Part shown: piece by piece, positions 13,501 through 23,040 of the stretch
Position numbering within the stretch: position 1 is the first letter of the stretch
Layout of the letters: the number at the start of each line of letters is the position of its first letter
NCBI RefSeq assembly: GCF_021730395.1
Contig: NC_069373.1
Coordinates: 11,240,001-11,304,000, forward strand
DNA: 64,000 nucleotides
Source: Mercenaria mercenaria
Lineage: Eukaryota; Mollusca; Bivalvia; Venerida; Veneridae
Direction: 5' to 3'
The notes under the pieces: generated by a model
What the model saw: the letters and a program-made list of their open reading frames with translations, nothing else
The model's database searches: none
What the model was told of the DNA's origin: nothing
Program-made: the position numbers and the translations under genes

Positions 13501-16500
13501 AAGTTGGTCTGAATGTTCATCTTGATGATATCTAGGTCAAGTTCGAAACTGGGTCACGTGCGATCAAAAACTAGGTCAGTAGGTCTAAAAATAGAAAAAC
13601 CTTGTGACCTCTCTAGAGGCCATATTGCATGAGATCTTCATGAAAATTGGTCAGAATGTTCACCTTGATGATATCTAGATCAAGTACGAAAGTGGGTCAC
13701 GTGCCGTCAAAAACTAGGTCAGTAGGTCAATTAATAGAAAAACCTTGTGACCTCTCTAGAGGCCATATTTTTCATGGGATCTGTATGAAAGTTGGTCTGA
13801 ATGTTCATCTTGATGATATCTAGGTCAAGTTCGAAACTGGGTCACTTGCCTTCTAAAACTAGGTCAGTAGGTCAAATAATAGAAAAACCTTGTGACCTCT
13901 CTAAAGGCCATATTTTTCATGGGATCTGTATGAAAATTGGTCTGAATGTTCATCTTGATGATATCTAGATCAAGTTCGAAACAGGGTCATGTGCGGTCAA
14001 AAACTAGGTCAGTAGGTCAAATAATAGAAAAACCTTGTGACCTCTCTAGAGGCCATACTTTTCATGGGATCTGTATGAAAGTTGGTCTGAATGTTCATCT
14101 TGATGATATCTAGGTCAAGTTCGAAACAGGGTCACATGCGGTCAAAAACTAGGTCAGTAGGTCTAAAAATTGAAAAACCTTGTGACCTCTCTAGAGGCCA
14201 TACTTGTGTATGGATCTCCATAAAAATTGGTCAGAATGTTCATCTTGATGATATCTAGGTCAAGTTTGAAACTGGGTCATGTGCCTTAAAAAACTAGGTC
14301 AATAGGTCAAATAATAGAAAAACCTTGTGACATCTCTAGAGACCATATTTTCAATTGATCTTCATGAAAATTGGTCAGAATTTTTATCTTGATAATATCT
14401 AGGTCAAGTTCAAAACTGGGTCACATGAGCTCAAAAACTAGGTCACTATGTCAAATAATAGAAAAAACAACGTCATACTCAAAACTGGGTCATGTGGGAA
14501 GTGGTGAGCGATTCAGGACCATCATGGTCCTCTTGTTTTTAATTACTTCCCTTTTACGTTACTATAAATAGCTTATTTTAGTAACTTTTTTATTATTGAC
14601 CGTAGGGAAAACACGAGACCAGTTTTCTGTGGTACAACATGGATGGTATCTCCAATTTTTAGGTGTATTTTAACATATCTATACCTTGTAAGATTTTTTT
14701 TTCTTTTTGTTGTTCCTGTCCTTTGGACTTAGATATTTTTTCTGAGGACCTTCTTGTCCTCAAATGCAATGATAACAGGTGAGCGATATAGGGCCATCAT
14801 TGCCCTCTTGTTAAAGAAATATTTCCACTTTTTATGTCCAATGTACTCAAGACTTCAGGCACATAGCTTTAAATAATAGTAATGATAATGTAAAGACCTT
14901 TTTATCGATCTTTTTTAAGAGCCTAGAAACAGTAGTAAATTCTTAATATTTTTCACATGTTTTGCCAAATACTAGTAGATTAACATTGTCCATGTCTGTT
15001 TGTAGGTCAAGGAAGGAGAATCTTCAATTGTCTGCAGAATATAACAAACTGCAAGAATCGTACAAACAACTTGAGGAGGTAAAGGACCGGTTAGCGGATA
15101 AAGAGTCAACATGGATGTCGAACCTGACGGACTCTCAGAAGGAGACTGAGAATACTCTCCAGGAGGTGAGACTTGGCGACTCTGACTCACTCTATTATAA
15201 TCAGCAGGTACTGGGATACATCTGTTGTCATGGTGACAGCATGCTCCAGTCGTCATGGTTTTCTCTTGTTTCACTGCAGTTCACTTAGCATGTTTTTTTA
15301 TTGCTTTGGGTTTTTACCTGCTTGTTTAGATTGAAGCAGTTTGTCTCTACAACTCTATATATTGAAGTAAAAAGTCAGTACATACAAATTTTTATTCCTC
15401 ACAGATGACTTTGGCATTTTAAAAATTTAATTTCATTGCTTCCACAGCCTGTGGTGTTTGTTAAAAATTGAACAAAAAATTAATCTTATAACTAGAAATG
15501 TTTAAGACAATAGCTGTCTTTATTTTCCTACGATAAGGTAGTTCTGCTAATTTGATAAACTGGAAGTATTGGAGTCACCTCATTTATATGGGTAATGTAG
15601 AATATTGCCTGACTGCATCATATGGAAACAAAAAACATTTTATGAATTAATAGCGACCTGTTAGTAAATCTGTTGAAACAACATTTTACCGTTTTTCTAA
15701 AGACAACATGTAATATTAAAAAGGTTGACAATAATGTCTTAAAATCAGCGTATGGATGTCTTTAATTATGGGCAAATATCTTAGAAACAAGTTTAAAGAC
15801 CTATACATTTATTTCACCATAATTTTTATTATTATAGACAATATGTGTACTTAGAAGTGTGAGAAATTTCATTAAAATCAACAATGTAGAAATTTTTCTA
15901 TTCGCAAAAATGTCACCGAAATTGCGATTTTCCCAGAGACTCATTTATGAAAAATTGTGTGAGCTCCAAATTTTTCCAGTCAGTCAAACAAAGAATCAGA
16001 CACACAGTCCTAGCTTCTTTTTTGCCTAATTTTCTAAATATATCAGAAGTTTTGAAAAATCAGAGTTACATCAATTTCTGCTTCGTAGAAAAAATTTAAT
16101 CAGAACATGCAGAACTACCTTATATTTCATGGTAGATGTTTGCTTAGTTATCAACCTGTTTCATTTTGTAATTTTGTTAGGTGCTACCTGTGACTTTCAT
16201 CTTGGTCTATCTGACCATCTTCTTTGAGCTGTTAATAATAGTCTGTATAGTTTGTTGGTGTTTGCCTTCCCCCTGTTGCAAACTCTTGAAAATATTGTAA
16301 ATTATGTGTATGTGTTGCTATTTCACACTTTAAAGACCTCAACATAATCTTGTGATCTTTAGCCTGCTGGTGGCAAGTAATTCTGCCATTGTGACCAGTG
16401 CAGACCAAGATCATGGTCTGCCCTGTAAGCTATTCAGTCAGTAAATTTTCCATGAATATGCCTTCAGATATTAACCTTTACCCTGCTAAATTTCTATAAT

Positions 16501-19500
16501 GGACTGGTCCATCATTCAATTTCCATGCAGGCTGATCATGGTCTGCACTGGTCACAAAGGCAGAATCACTTGCTACCAGCAGGCTAAAGGTTAAATGGTA
16601 CTTGCCCAAATTGAATGATGGACCAGTCCATGTTAGAAATTTCGCAGGTTAAATGGTGTCTTGAGGCAGACCCATGTGCTTTAATCAGCACGATTCATGA
16701 GGCAACAAAACCCTGTCACTGTTTCACCTATCCATACTTTGTCCTCATTCATATAACAATTGTACAGCAGTCTTTCTGATAGATATGTTATTTCAACCAG
16801 TGTTAAAAATGTATTTTTAAACATGTATATTACTACATGTGTTATACATGTTTGTAAAAGTGAAGAACTTGTTTTCCTTGTAAATAGTAAATCTATTAGA
16901 TGGCCTAGTTTACCAGTCCCAATTTACATAATATGAGCCGTGCCATGAGAAAACCAACATAGTGGGTTTGCGACCAGCATGGATCCAGACCAGCCTGCGC
17001 ATCCGCGCAGTCTGGTCAGGATCCATGCTGTTCGCTAACAGTTTCTCCAATTCCAATAGGCTTTAAAAGCGAACAGCATGGAGCCTTACCAGACTGCGCG
17101 GATGCGCAGGCTGGTCTGGCTCCATGCTGGTCGCACACCCACTATGTTGGTTTTCCCATGGCACGGCTCATATGTAATATCTTAGATCCTCTCTATATGT
17201 TCAAAGTTATTGATAAAAGTTTGATGAGCAATTAATACATAAAACGGAAAAAAAAAGTTTGTTGAAACTGGTGAGACTATATTATGCTGCTTTGTATTAG
17301 CTTGGCTTTTGTCATGCTGATTTTGTTTGTAAAGTCTCTTGTGTACTTTAGTACATGCACGATAGTTCTCTACACATACGTAGTAGTGTCTTGTCTTTCT
17401 CATTATAAATTCTTTTGTTTTGTACTGTTGACATACAGAAATCTTTAAAATTATAATTAAATTCATTGTTTATCACCTTTGAAATAAATTTGGTGACATA
17501 GTATATAAACAATATTTTTTAAATAATTCAGATGTAATTACAAATTTTCAAACTTTTAGGGTGTGATATTTGTTAAGACATTAACTGTATAATAGGGATA
17601 AATTATTAAGTTTTATGAATAGAAGATACTTTTTTTAAAAGTTAATTGCTGCTATTTTGTAACATAATGCTAAATGTTTGTATGATATAGTATTTAATAG
17701 TTAAATGCTATTTTATTTTTATAGTATTTTCTATTTCATGGTAACTGACATAGTAGGTAGGGGTCTCTATGGCCAAGTCGTACAGGTCGCTGATTTCAAA
17801 TCACTCACCCAACATTGCTCCCAGTTTGAAATCTGGCTTGGAGTGTATAATTTTTTCATCAGGGCTCAAGCTAGGGACAATTTAAGTGAAATAATGCTTT
17901 TGGGATCCCATCTGCTGAAATCTAACAAATTTGGAAATTCAAGTTGCCCTGTTGACAATTTGCAAGTGTGTCAAACATTATTTGAAAAAACGTTACTTGA
18001 GTGGGATATTCACATCTGCACTTGCAACCAGTGATAGAATCTTATAATATGCTTATAATATCCCCACTTCTTCTATATGTCACTCCATTTCTGTATATGT
18101 TAACTAGGGAGAGCCCGCCCGCTTAGCTCATTAGGGAGAGTGTTGGTCTACGGATCGCGGGGTCGTGAGTTCGATCCCCTGGGAGGGTACAATGCATATA
18201 TTCTCCGCGACGATTTGATAAAAGACATTGTGTCTGAAATCATTCTTCCTCCACCTCTGATAATTCATGTGCGGAAGTTGGCAGTTACTTGCGGAGAACA
18301 GGTTTGTACTGTACAGAATCCAGGAGCACTGGTTAGGTTAACTGCCCGCCATTACATGACTGAAATACTGTTGAAAAACTGCGTTAAAACCCAAAACAAA
18401 CAAACAAAACTAGAGGGAGAATTATCTTTTCTAAAGAAAAGAACTTAGCTTGATCCCTGTTCTATTTGAGAAAGTCAGCAACTCTGCCCAGGTGACTATC
18501 TGTGTTTAAAATAATGGCCTGAGGGTACACGGGATCTTTCTCCATCATCATTAGCTGGAATATGACCTGTAGATATGTCTGTGTTAAAGTTAAACCCAGC
18601 AAAGAAGAAAAAGACTTTATACTAGTTGATAAAGATGTTTACAGTGTTCTTTTTGCTATAGTTACAGGAAGCTAAAGAAGAGATAAAGAAATTGAAGAAG
18701 AAATGTGAAGACTGTGATCAAGAAATACTTCGTCTCAAGACTGAACTGAAACGTATGTCAGGAGACTATGGTCGTATAGCAGGCAGAAGTAAAATTGTAA
18801 GTAATGATAACTTTGTGAAACAACAGTTAAACATATACAGCTTTGTTTTTGTTTTTGTTTGTGGTATTAGGATAAGTTATACAATTGATGATTAATTTTT
18901 GTATAAAAACTATAGCTGTTTATAAAGTGATGTTTGGTAAACAGACGTTGGCAATGAGGTGTCACCAATGGAGAAATGAAAGTCATTCCATTACTTTGAA
19001 AGCTTAAATATTCATGTGCCCCTTCCCCCCACCCCCGACATACCCCACCCCCAAAAAATTGGTGGTGTGGTAGGAGAGGGGTTCTTAGCTCTGCCCTTGT
19101 CTGTCCATCCATCTGTTCTCCCTTCATGATTTATTTTGTGCACATCTCATTAAGTGTTTGACCTAGAGTCATAAAACGTCTTAAGAATTGTTTTTCAGCA
19201 TTTTAAGTTGTGCGCCTGGGATTTCATTTGGGATTACGCTCAAGTAAGGCCAGAGTTATGGCCCATGGTTCAGTCAAAAATGTGCGTAAAGAACTTCAAA
19301 ATTTGAATCACATGTGTATCAAAATAGTTGATCTAGGGTCATGAAACATTATAAGAACATGTGAAGCATGTGAAGATTTGAACCTTGGGTATTGTTTAGG
19401 GTTTCACTCAGAGTTATAGCCCTCAATGGAAAAATGAAGGCATCTTGAAAAGTATTTCACCTCAAGACATGAAACTATATAGTAATGTTAATGAGCATGT

Positions 19501-21454
19501 AAAGTTGTGTACCACGGGAAGTCTAGGGTTCAATCCCTGGCTGCCTCATATCAAAGACATAAAAATGGTACCAGTAGCTTCATTGCTTGGTGCTCAACAT
19601 TAAGATGATAGTACTAGGACTGGTGAGCCCGGTGTCCGTATAATATGACTGGGTTGGGTATCATGTCAAATGTGCACAGCATGAATTTTGAAGTGTCCCT
19701 CACTCCTGTCTCAAAGTAATAAGTTAGTTTACTGTTTAATTTAATAGTATTGCATTGTCAACAAGTAATATATGACCATACAGTGGTAGTAAGCCGGGGC
19801 ATCAGTGGCACATACATAGTTGTAAAAGTTTTACAGATGTTGTTCATTCAACTTGTTTGCAGTTATTTCCTAGTATATTCTCTCCATTGAAGCTATTATG
19901 ATTTACTCAGTGATCAAATTAAATATGCTATGTTGTGTTTAATTAGCCAAGAAGAAAATAAAGGTAGTTTTTAGCTTTTACAGAATGAAATTTTACTGCA
20001 GTCAGGACTGTGTAAACATACAAACCTATATCATATTCTCTTCATTGCAAACTATCCCATACTCTGTTATACATATCATATTGTCCAGTGGCATTCTGTT
20101 GGCTGGGTAGATTATACTGATTGTAGAAAAATGAACCTATTTTACATAACAAAATTCTCTGATACACTAAAAATCTGTCACAGAAGCATTACAGAAACAA
20201 AGATGCAGAGTTTAGAAGAAACATCAGTAATTTTTGAGAGCTGTGCTCATTCAGGCTGTGTTTGTCAGCGATAGTAGGCTTTCTAAAAATAAATACAAAG
20301 GTTCTGTTTTCTAAATTTTATGCAGGCAGAGAATCTACCTAGTTGGGTAGATGTTACTGGAGAACAAAAGTGTAGCACATTGCAACATACCTTAATTTCT
20401 GAATGTACAATCTGAAATGTTTGCACACCATCTGTGATTGAACTACTTTCTGTTTGACATACATGTGTGAGAATTGACCAGTGAAATAGAACTAGTTTCT
20501 TGGTAGTGATGACCTCTGTATTTACATGAATGAAACTGTTTATTCACTGTTAGATATATGACTGTTGCATACATTCTTCAAGGTTTGGATCTCTGTTTAT
20601 ATGAATGCCTTTCTGCTCATTTTCATGAATACACATTCTTCTCTTCATGAAACAGAATTGAAATGAAACATTTTACGTATTTTGCATATACAAATGTACA
20701 TGTATAACGATCAACAATTAAAGATTATTACATGTTTTTTTTCCATCAGCCTTTGTACATTGACCATAATTATTTCAGTAACTGATTAACTATTGACCAT
20801 AATAATTTCAGTTACTGATTAACTATGTTAAAGATGGTGCATTTCTGACACAACAGTGCTTTATTGTCTGCAATAATATAAGGTTTCTATATGGAATGCA
20901 TGCATTTTACTAGATTTTGCTCATTGAAAACTAGCATTGTGATACCATTTCACCCTTAGTACTTTACTTTTATAACTAAAAAGTTTGCAACAATTGATAA
21001 ATTGAAATGCCCTGCATTAAAAAGAAGCACAACTTTTAATATAAGATAGTTTAAAATTGCAGTTTGAGTAATTTTCAGTTGGGTATGAATGACATTAGTT
21101 GTGTGAAAGGCCTGCACCAACTTGTAACATTTCAATTGGATTTCATGCTCTGATAGAAACTGCAAAACCCAAGTATTTATTTCATAAAGTTTAGAGTCAG
21201 TTTTAAATGACTTTAATGACATCGAGAGATGAGTGAGGTATAAGAATAAAACTCATATCTTTTCTGAATCAGGCCAAGTTTAATAACTATAAGAAAGCGG
21301 TAACATCCATATTTATACAGAACCAGTATATAATGGTTTCTGTATTCTGTTTCAGATTTCGTTCGTGTCATGTATACCTCTATTGATGCTGTTATTTGCT
21401 ATTCTGCTGGCATTATACCCTTCACTAGAGACTTTGACTGCCTCCCAAACGTAA
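1440..21454 (+). CDS. tail-anchored coiled-coil protein, 3' part of gene (11 exons plus optional microexon)
   Basis: Joined exons: 1440-1565, 2794-2856, 3649-3711, 4131-4193, 4956-5018, 6025-6087, 7761-7925, 10829-10907, 15006-15165, 18662-18796, 21356-21454. All junctions are AG/GT and keep one open frame of 358 residues to the TAA at 21452. The gene starts before the window. The protein is almost all charged heptad-type coiled coil (E, K, Q, L rich), broken by a Ser/Pro/Arg-rich linker (exon 7761-7925). It ends in one ~22-residue hydrophobic segment (PLLMLLFAILLALYPSL) with an 8-residue polar tail, the form of a C-terminal tail anchor placing the coiled coil in the cytosol on an intracellular membrane. 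The layout recalls SLMAP and similar tail-anchored coiled-coil proteins, but I do not recognise the family with certainty and the N-terminus is missing. Symmetric 63-nt exons suggest extensive alternative splicing. Confidence 0.85.
1773..2672 (+). mobile_element. Helitron-like (HINE-type) element, GTCTCCC-hairpin group
   Basis: Starts with a hairpin (CCCACCACACAGTGGTGTGGG), then has a CTGTCACAAAGCTTGTC leader and three tandem cores of about 170 bp containing TTATGGCCCTTGAATTACCG. A subterminal hairpin GCTTTTCTCAAAAGC lies just before the terminal CTCTAG, followed by T's. The same ends occur at 9891-10310. It has no coding capacity and lies in an intron of the coiled-coil gene. A 150-bp inverted-repeat segment (2016-2165) interrupts its cores. 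Confidence 0.75.
2023..2070. repeat. perfect 48-bp palindrome
   Basis: Two 24-bp arms without spacer, centred on ACTCATGAGT, with CCAAAAGGACCCC at the left end and its complement at the right. A second copy of the right arm follows to about 2100. It sits inside the Helitron-like element. Confidence 0.9.
2794..2856 (+). CDS. coiled-coil module exon, 63 nt
   Basis: Acceptor TGTTTTGCAG, donor GTAGGT, phase 1-1. Encodes QLQKAENTTKEVKEQILELR preceded by a split Glu codon: three heptads in exactly one exon. Confidence 0.85.
3300..3570 (+). repeat. degraded Helitron-like core fragment
   Basis: Carries a GTCCGGGTGTTATTCC leader-like stretch and GTCAAAGGTCAAGG core motifs, like the elements at 37818 and 43535, but no clear ends. 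An old remnant within an intron. Confidence 0.4.
3649..3711 (+). CDS. coiled-coil module exon, 63 nt
   Basis: Acceptor ACTGTTTCAG, donor GTATGG, phase 1-1. Encodes QLVEEQKVSKLNQEEIATLK preceded by a split Asp codon. Confidence 0.85.
4131..4193 (+). CDS. coiled-coil module exon, 63 nt
   Basis: Acceptor TTTTCTGTAG, donor GTAAGT, phase 1-1. Encodes NLEEEKTKHKETLQHLETAK. It matches the next exon at about half of all positions, with identical N-termini (NLEEEK.KH), and so is a fairly recent exon duplicate. Confidence 0.88.
4421..4627. mobile_element. short foldback element, family B (GATCATGGTCTGCAC)
   Basis: Contains the complementary blocks GACCAGTGCAGACCA and TGGTCTGCACTG around CAGCCTGCA, then GAATGATGGACCAGTCCAT and a right end AGCAGGGTAAAGGTTAA. 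Related copies lie at 16357, 29047, 35741 and 42662, usually bounded by TTAA. Non-coding. Confidence 0.75.
4956..5018 (+). CDS. coiled-coil module exon, 63 nt
   Basis: Acceptor TTTGTTTCAG, donor GTAAGT, phase 1-1. Encodes NLEEEKSKHEATKNSLVESK preceded by a split Ser codon; a paralogue of the exon at 4131-4193. Confidence 0.88.
5300..6045 (+). repeat. 36-bp tandem array made of a splice acceptor plus exon start
   Basis: About 21 units of 36 bp. Each unit is an intron end (TTGTTTACATTTCAG) joined to an exon start (AGAGCCTGTCTGAATCTCA). The last unit is the real acceptor and first codons of the exon at 6025-6087. About sixteen units keep an intact CAG. Because the period is divisible by three, most units read as SLSESQVVYISE in the exon's own frame. 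Stops at 5808 and 5916 leave only the last three units (acceptors before 5953, 5989 and 6025) usable without truncation. Confidence 0.92.
6025..6087 (+). CDS. coiled-coil module exon, 63 nt, with tandem upstream acceptors
   Basis: Acceptor TTTACATTTCAG, donor GTAAGT, phase 1-1; encodes SLSESQQATKQSQNEATQLR. Two preceding repeat units offer the same acceptor in frame at 5953 and 5989, which would give exons of 135 and 99 nt adding 24 or 12 residues of SLSESQ-type sequence. The weak pyrimidine tract makes the choice uncertain. Confidence 0.8.
6546..6781. mobile_element. family A foldback element (GAGCCGTGCCATGAG)
   Basis: About 236 bp; the two halves are near-perfect inverted repeats ending in GAGC(C/T)GTGCCATGAG and CTCATGGCACGGCTC. 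Each half also folds on itself (GGATCCAGACCAGCCTGCGC against GCGCAGTCTGGTCAGGCTCC). Non-coding. One of ten copies in the window. Confidence 0.88.
7761..7925 (+). CDS. Ser/Pro/Arg-rich linker exon, 165 nt
   Basis: Acceptor TTTTTGTGTAG, donor GTAATC, phase 1-1. Encodes 55 residues beginning KLRHQPSSPSPDIVEMRNG, with no heptad pattern, several S/T-P sites (SSPSP, STPEK, DTPSK) and basic clusters (RERR). It is a flexible, probably phosphorylated break between two coiled-coil regions. Reading on through the donor gives an intron-derived frame only. Confidence 0.82.
8325..8490 (+). repeat. tRNA-derived SINE remnant
   Basis: CAGTGGTGCAGAGCATTGGA (A-box-like) followed by GCAGGTTTGAATCTTGG (B-box-like) at tRNA-like spacing, then an unrelated tail. 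The arms do not pair as a functional tRNA. Confidence 0.45.
8599..8610 (+). CDS. candidate 12-nt microexon
   Basis: TTTACATGTAG | ATCCCCACCAGA | GTAAGTGATG. The acceptor and near-consensus donor flank 12 nt whose phase (1-1) fits exactly between the exons ending at 7925 and starting at 10829, adding Asp-Pro-His-Gln and changing the split Ala to Thr. It is optional and rests on splice signals alone. Confidence 0.35.
9340..9890. repeat. minisatellite, ~39-bp unit, left part
   Basis: Tandem units of about 39-43 bp with TTTGCCCAGTAGTAAGGGT and GGGGACTTACTTCCATTAC. The most regular stretch is 9600-9850, with a 39-bp period that keeps both strands open (VRVGDLLPLLCP and its complement); this is not a gene. 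The array continues after the element at 9891-10310. Confidence 0.92.
9891..10310 (+). mobile_element. Helitron-like (HINE-type) element inserted in a minisatellite unit
   Basis: Begins TTATGTCTCCCGCCACAC with the terminal hairpin (GTGTGGGAGAC arm) and ends with the GCTTTTCTCAAAAGC hairpin and CTCTAG, as at 1773-2672. It splits a minisatellite unit between GACTTA and TTTCCATTG. Intact neighbouring units read GACTTATTTCCATTG, so the insertion made no target-site duplication, as expected for Helitron/Helentron insertion. Confidence 0.8.
10311..10735. repeat. minisatellite, ~39-43 bp unit, right part
   Basis: More divergent units of the same array (TTTGCCCAATGGTAAGGGT, GGTGACTTATTTCCATTG). No gene is seen. 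Confidence 0.85.
10829..10907 (+). CDS. coiled-coil exon, 79 nt
   Basis: Acceptor TTAATTTCAG, donor GTAAGT; phase 1 in, phase 2 out. Encodes NEFLALKEECASLRKRIQAI followed by EGEMK, restarting the coiled coil after the linker. Confidence 0.84.
11361..11595. mobile_element. family A foldback element
   Basis: Starts GAGCCGCGCCATGAG; the centre is TTTCTTTAATTGCGATAGGCTTT and the right end is degenerate. Same nested inverted-repeat layout as the copy at 6546. Confidence 0.85.
11791..14810 (+). mobile_element. Helitron-like element, outer member of a nested pair
   Basis: Starts TTTTAGCTCACCTGTCAC with its pairing arm GTGACAAGGTGAGCT, then a TCGTCCGTC leader and four ~160-bp cores (12004, 12165, 12325 and 12485) carrying CCAGAGTTATGGCCCC. 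It is interrupted at a T-run by the element at 12932-14535. It ends GGGCCATCATTGCCCTCTTG, a hairpin followed by CTTG and T's. Confidence 0.7.
12932..14535 (+). mobile_element. Helitron-like element, inner member of a nested pair
   Basis: Same terminal hairpin as its host (AGCTCACCTGTCACAAAGTG / GTGACAAGGTGAGCT), but its cores are unrelated: about ten ~144-bp units with AGGTCAGTAGGTC, CCTTGTGACCTCTCTAGAGG and TCATGAAAATTGGTC. Ends in the hairpin GGACCATCATGGTCC then TCTTG. Non-coding. Confidence 0.8.
15006..15165 (+). CDS. coiled-coil exon, 160 nt
   Basis: Acceptor TCTGTTTGTAG, donor GTGAGA; phase 2 in, phase 0 out. Encodes SRKENLQLSAEYNKLQESYK, then QLEEVKDRLADKESTW and a final NTLQE. A second in-frame GT at 15208 (CAG|GTACTG) would add 14 residues (VRLGDSDSLYYNQQ), but it is a poorer donor. 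Confidence 0.85.
16357..16650. mobile_element. family B foldback element with a second family B copy inside it
   Basis: 16357-16478 and 16594-16650 form one copy (AGCCTGCTGGTGGCAAG ... GACCAGTCCATGTTAGAAAT). 16479-16593 is another copy in inverted order, bounded by TTAACCTTTACC and AAAGGTTAA, so it seems to have entered a TTAA site. Confidence 0.7.
16935..17170. mobile_element. family A foldback element
   Basis: 236 bp, nearly perfect inverted repeat, ends ATATGAGCCGTGCCATGAG and CATGGCACGGCTCATAT. This is one of the best-preserved copies, so probably one of the youngest. Confidence 0.9.
18117..18411 (+). repeat. tRNA-derived SINE, full-length copy
   Basis: tRNA-like head GCCCGCTTAGCTCATTAGGG (A box) and GAGTTCGATCCCCTGGG (B box), a ~200-bp body (GATTTGATAAAAGAC, TTACTTGCGGAGAACAGG) and a tail of AAACCCAAAACAAACAAAC. 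The same element is at 44551-44831. It lies in the intron before exon 18662. Confidence 0.8.
18662..18796 (+). CDS. coiled-coil exon, 135 nt
   Basis: Acceptor TTTTTGCTATAG, donor GTAAGT; phase 0 in and out. Encodes QEAKEEIKKLKKKCEDCDQE, then ILRLKTELKRMSG and ends GRSKI. A second AG six bases downstream (TTACAG, 18662-18667) is an in-frame tandem acceptor that would drop Leu-Gln. Confidence 0.86.
18797..21355 (+). other. last intron, mostly unassigned sequence
   Basis: Holds a degraded Helitron-like core region near 19180-19480 (GAGTTATGGCCCATGGTTC, GGGTCATGAAAC) and a SINE-like fragment at 19495-19640 (AGGGTTCAATCCCTGG). From 19650 to 21350 I see no gene, no clear repeat family and no exon that fits the phase. 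Confidence 0.6.
21356..21454 (+). CDS. terminal exon encoding the tail anchor
   Basis: Acceptor TTCTGTTTCAG, phase 0; encodes SFVSCIPLLMLLFAILLALY, then PSLETLTASQT and a TAA at 21452-21454. The hydrophobic run with a short polar C-terminus is a tail anchor. No consensus AATAAA is obvious in the next kilobase, so the 3' UTR end is not placed. Confidence 0.85.
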   Translation: MSFVSCIPLLMLLFAILLALYPSLETLTASQT

Positions 21455-22130
21455 TGATTGCTGCACCGTAGCATCGTATAAATGTCCCTCCAATTGTGTG
21501 TTCGTCAACAATCTACATGTGATGTCAAATGTTGCACGATAATTTCGTCAATACAGTAGTTACAGATGAAGGCTGCTGTATCTACAGTGTGTAAAAGTGA
21601 AGATAACACACTGTACAGTTTGTTGAGGATGTATGAAGATACTGCCAGATACAAAGAAATGAATAAGTGGATAGAGACTTTCGTACATGCATGTGTAAAT
21701 AGTCAGCTGGCAGGTCTATACACTTGATAGAAGTAACAGCAGTATGCTGCTTGCATATATCTTGTTTCGTGCATATAAGCACAGTGCCAAGTGAATTCTG
21801 GAATACTTTGAAATGCTTGTATCCATGTGTTGAATGGATATTAATTCTGGCCAAATGTTTATATGTAAAGCAGTTGATTTATTTGACTTTATTCTAAGTT
21901 TATTCCAAATATAATCTACATACAATCATGTCCGTTATTCTAATCAAAGCCAGGTCTAGAAACACTTCATACTTTTAAGGAGTAGGTATTATAGAGTTCT
22001 AGAAGTTTTATACTTTACCTGTAATCAGTAATCAAGTAACTTCCAAAGTCCCCATCCCCACCCCCAGCATCCATTCTAGGGCAATACTGCTAGAATCAGT
22101 ACCAGCATTGAACACTGGAATATCAAACCC
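21455..22130. other. 3' UTR / intergenic, nothing recognised
   Basis: Downstream flank of the coiled-coil gene. The open frames here are short and lack exon signals or familiar motifs. Confidence 0.5.
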
Positions 22131-22359
22131 ACAATGAGAAAACCAGCATAGTGCATATGCGACAAGCATTGATCCAGACTAGCCTGCGCATCCACTCAGT
22201 CTGGTCAGGATCCATGCTGTTTGCTTTCAAACCCTATTGTAATTAGAGACACCATTAGCGAACAGCATGGATCCTGACCAGACTGCGCGGAGGCGCAGGC
22301 TGGTCTGGATCCATGCTGGTTGCAAATGCATTATGTTGGTTCTCTCATGGCGTGGCTCA
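22131..22359. mobile_element. family A foldback element
   Basis: Left terminus eroded (ACAATGAGAAAACCAGCATAG). The right end CTCTCATGGCGTGGCTC and the nested arms around GGATCCATGCTG are clear. Confidence 0.82.
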
Positions 22360-22831
22360 TTTTTTCCACAGTGACTTTCACTTCAAGCATTGGCTTACTT
22401 ATTTCAAAAACATCTTTTATAAAGAATGTATGTGCTACAGGGTAATTACTTTTTTCTTCCATATAATAATTTCTAGAATCTGATGTGTCATATGATAATC
22501 AAACTGATGAATTTTTCTGCTTTACTTTGTGCTAAAAAAGCTTTAAAACTTTGTTGTATTTTCTGTGTGCCAAAATATTTCCCAGAGGAGTCAGTTTGAA
22601 ATTAGTTTTTCCAAAGTGCTACTTTTTCTATTAGATTATATATTTTCTGAAGTACAAAATTTTGATTTAAGGTAAAGGACCTACATGACAAACAGATACG
22701 TATTCTGTGATTTTGGCATTTCCTGACTGGTACAAAAAGCCATGTGCTTGAATGAGCAGGAATACTGAGATTATATCCCCACATGCAAATTGCCGAGTGT
22801 TATAACAAGTCTGCTACCTTAAAAGTTATTT

Positions 22832-23040
22832 GAGCCGTGCCATGAAAAAACCAACATAGTGGCTTTGCGACCAGCATGGATCCAGACCAGCCTGCGCATC
22901 TGAGCAGTCTGGTCAGGCTCCATGCTGTTCGCTTTTAAAGCCTATTGGAATTGGAGAAACTGTTAGCGAACAGCATGGATCCTGACCAGATCCATGCTGG
23001 TCGCAAAGCCACTATGTTGGTTTTCTCATGGCACGGCTCA
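22832..23040. mobile_element. family A foldback element, shortened right arm
   Basis: Ends GAGCCGTGCCATG and CATGGCACGGCTC, but the inner part of the right arm (the CTGCGCGGATGCGCAGGCTGG block of other copies) is missing, leaving 209 bp. Confidence 0.85.

Noticed and set aside
18117-18190. Functional tRNA gene
   Set aside because: A and B boxes are present but the arms pair poorly and a SINE body with an A-rich tail follows.
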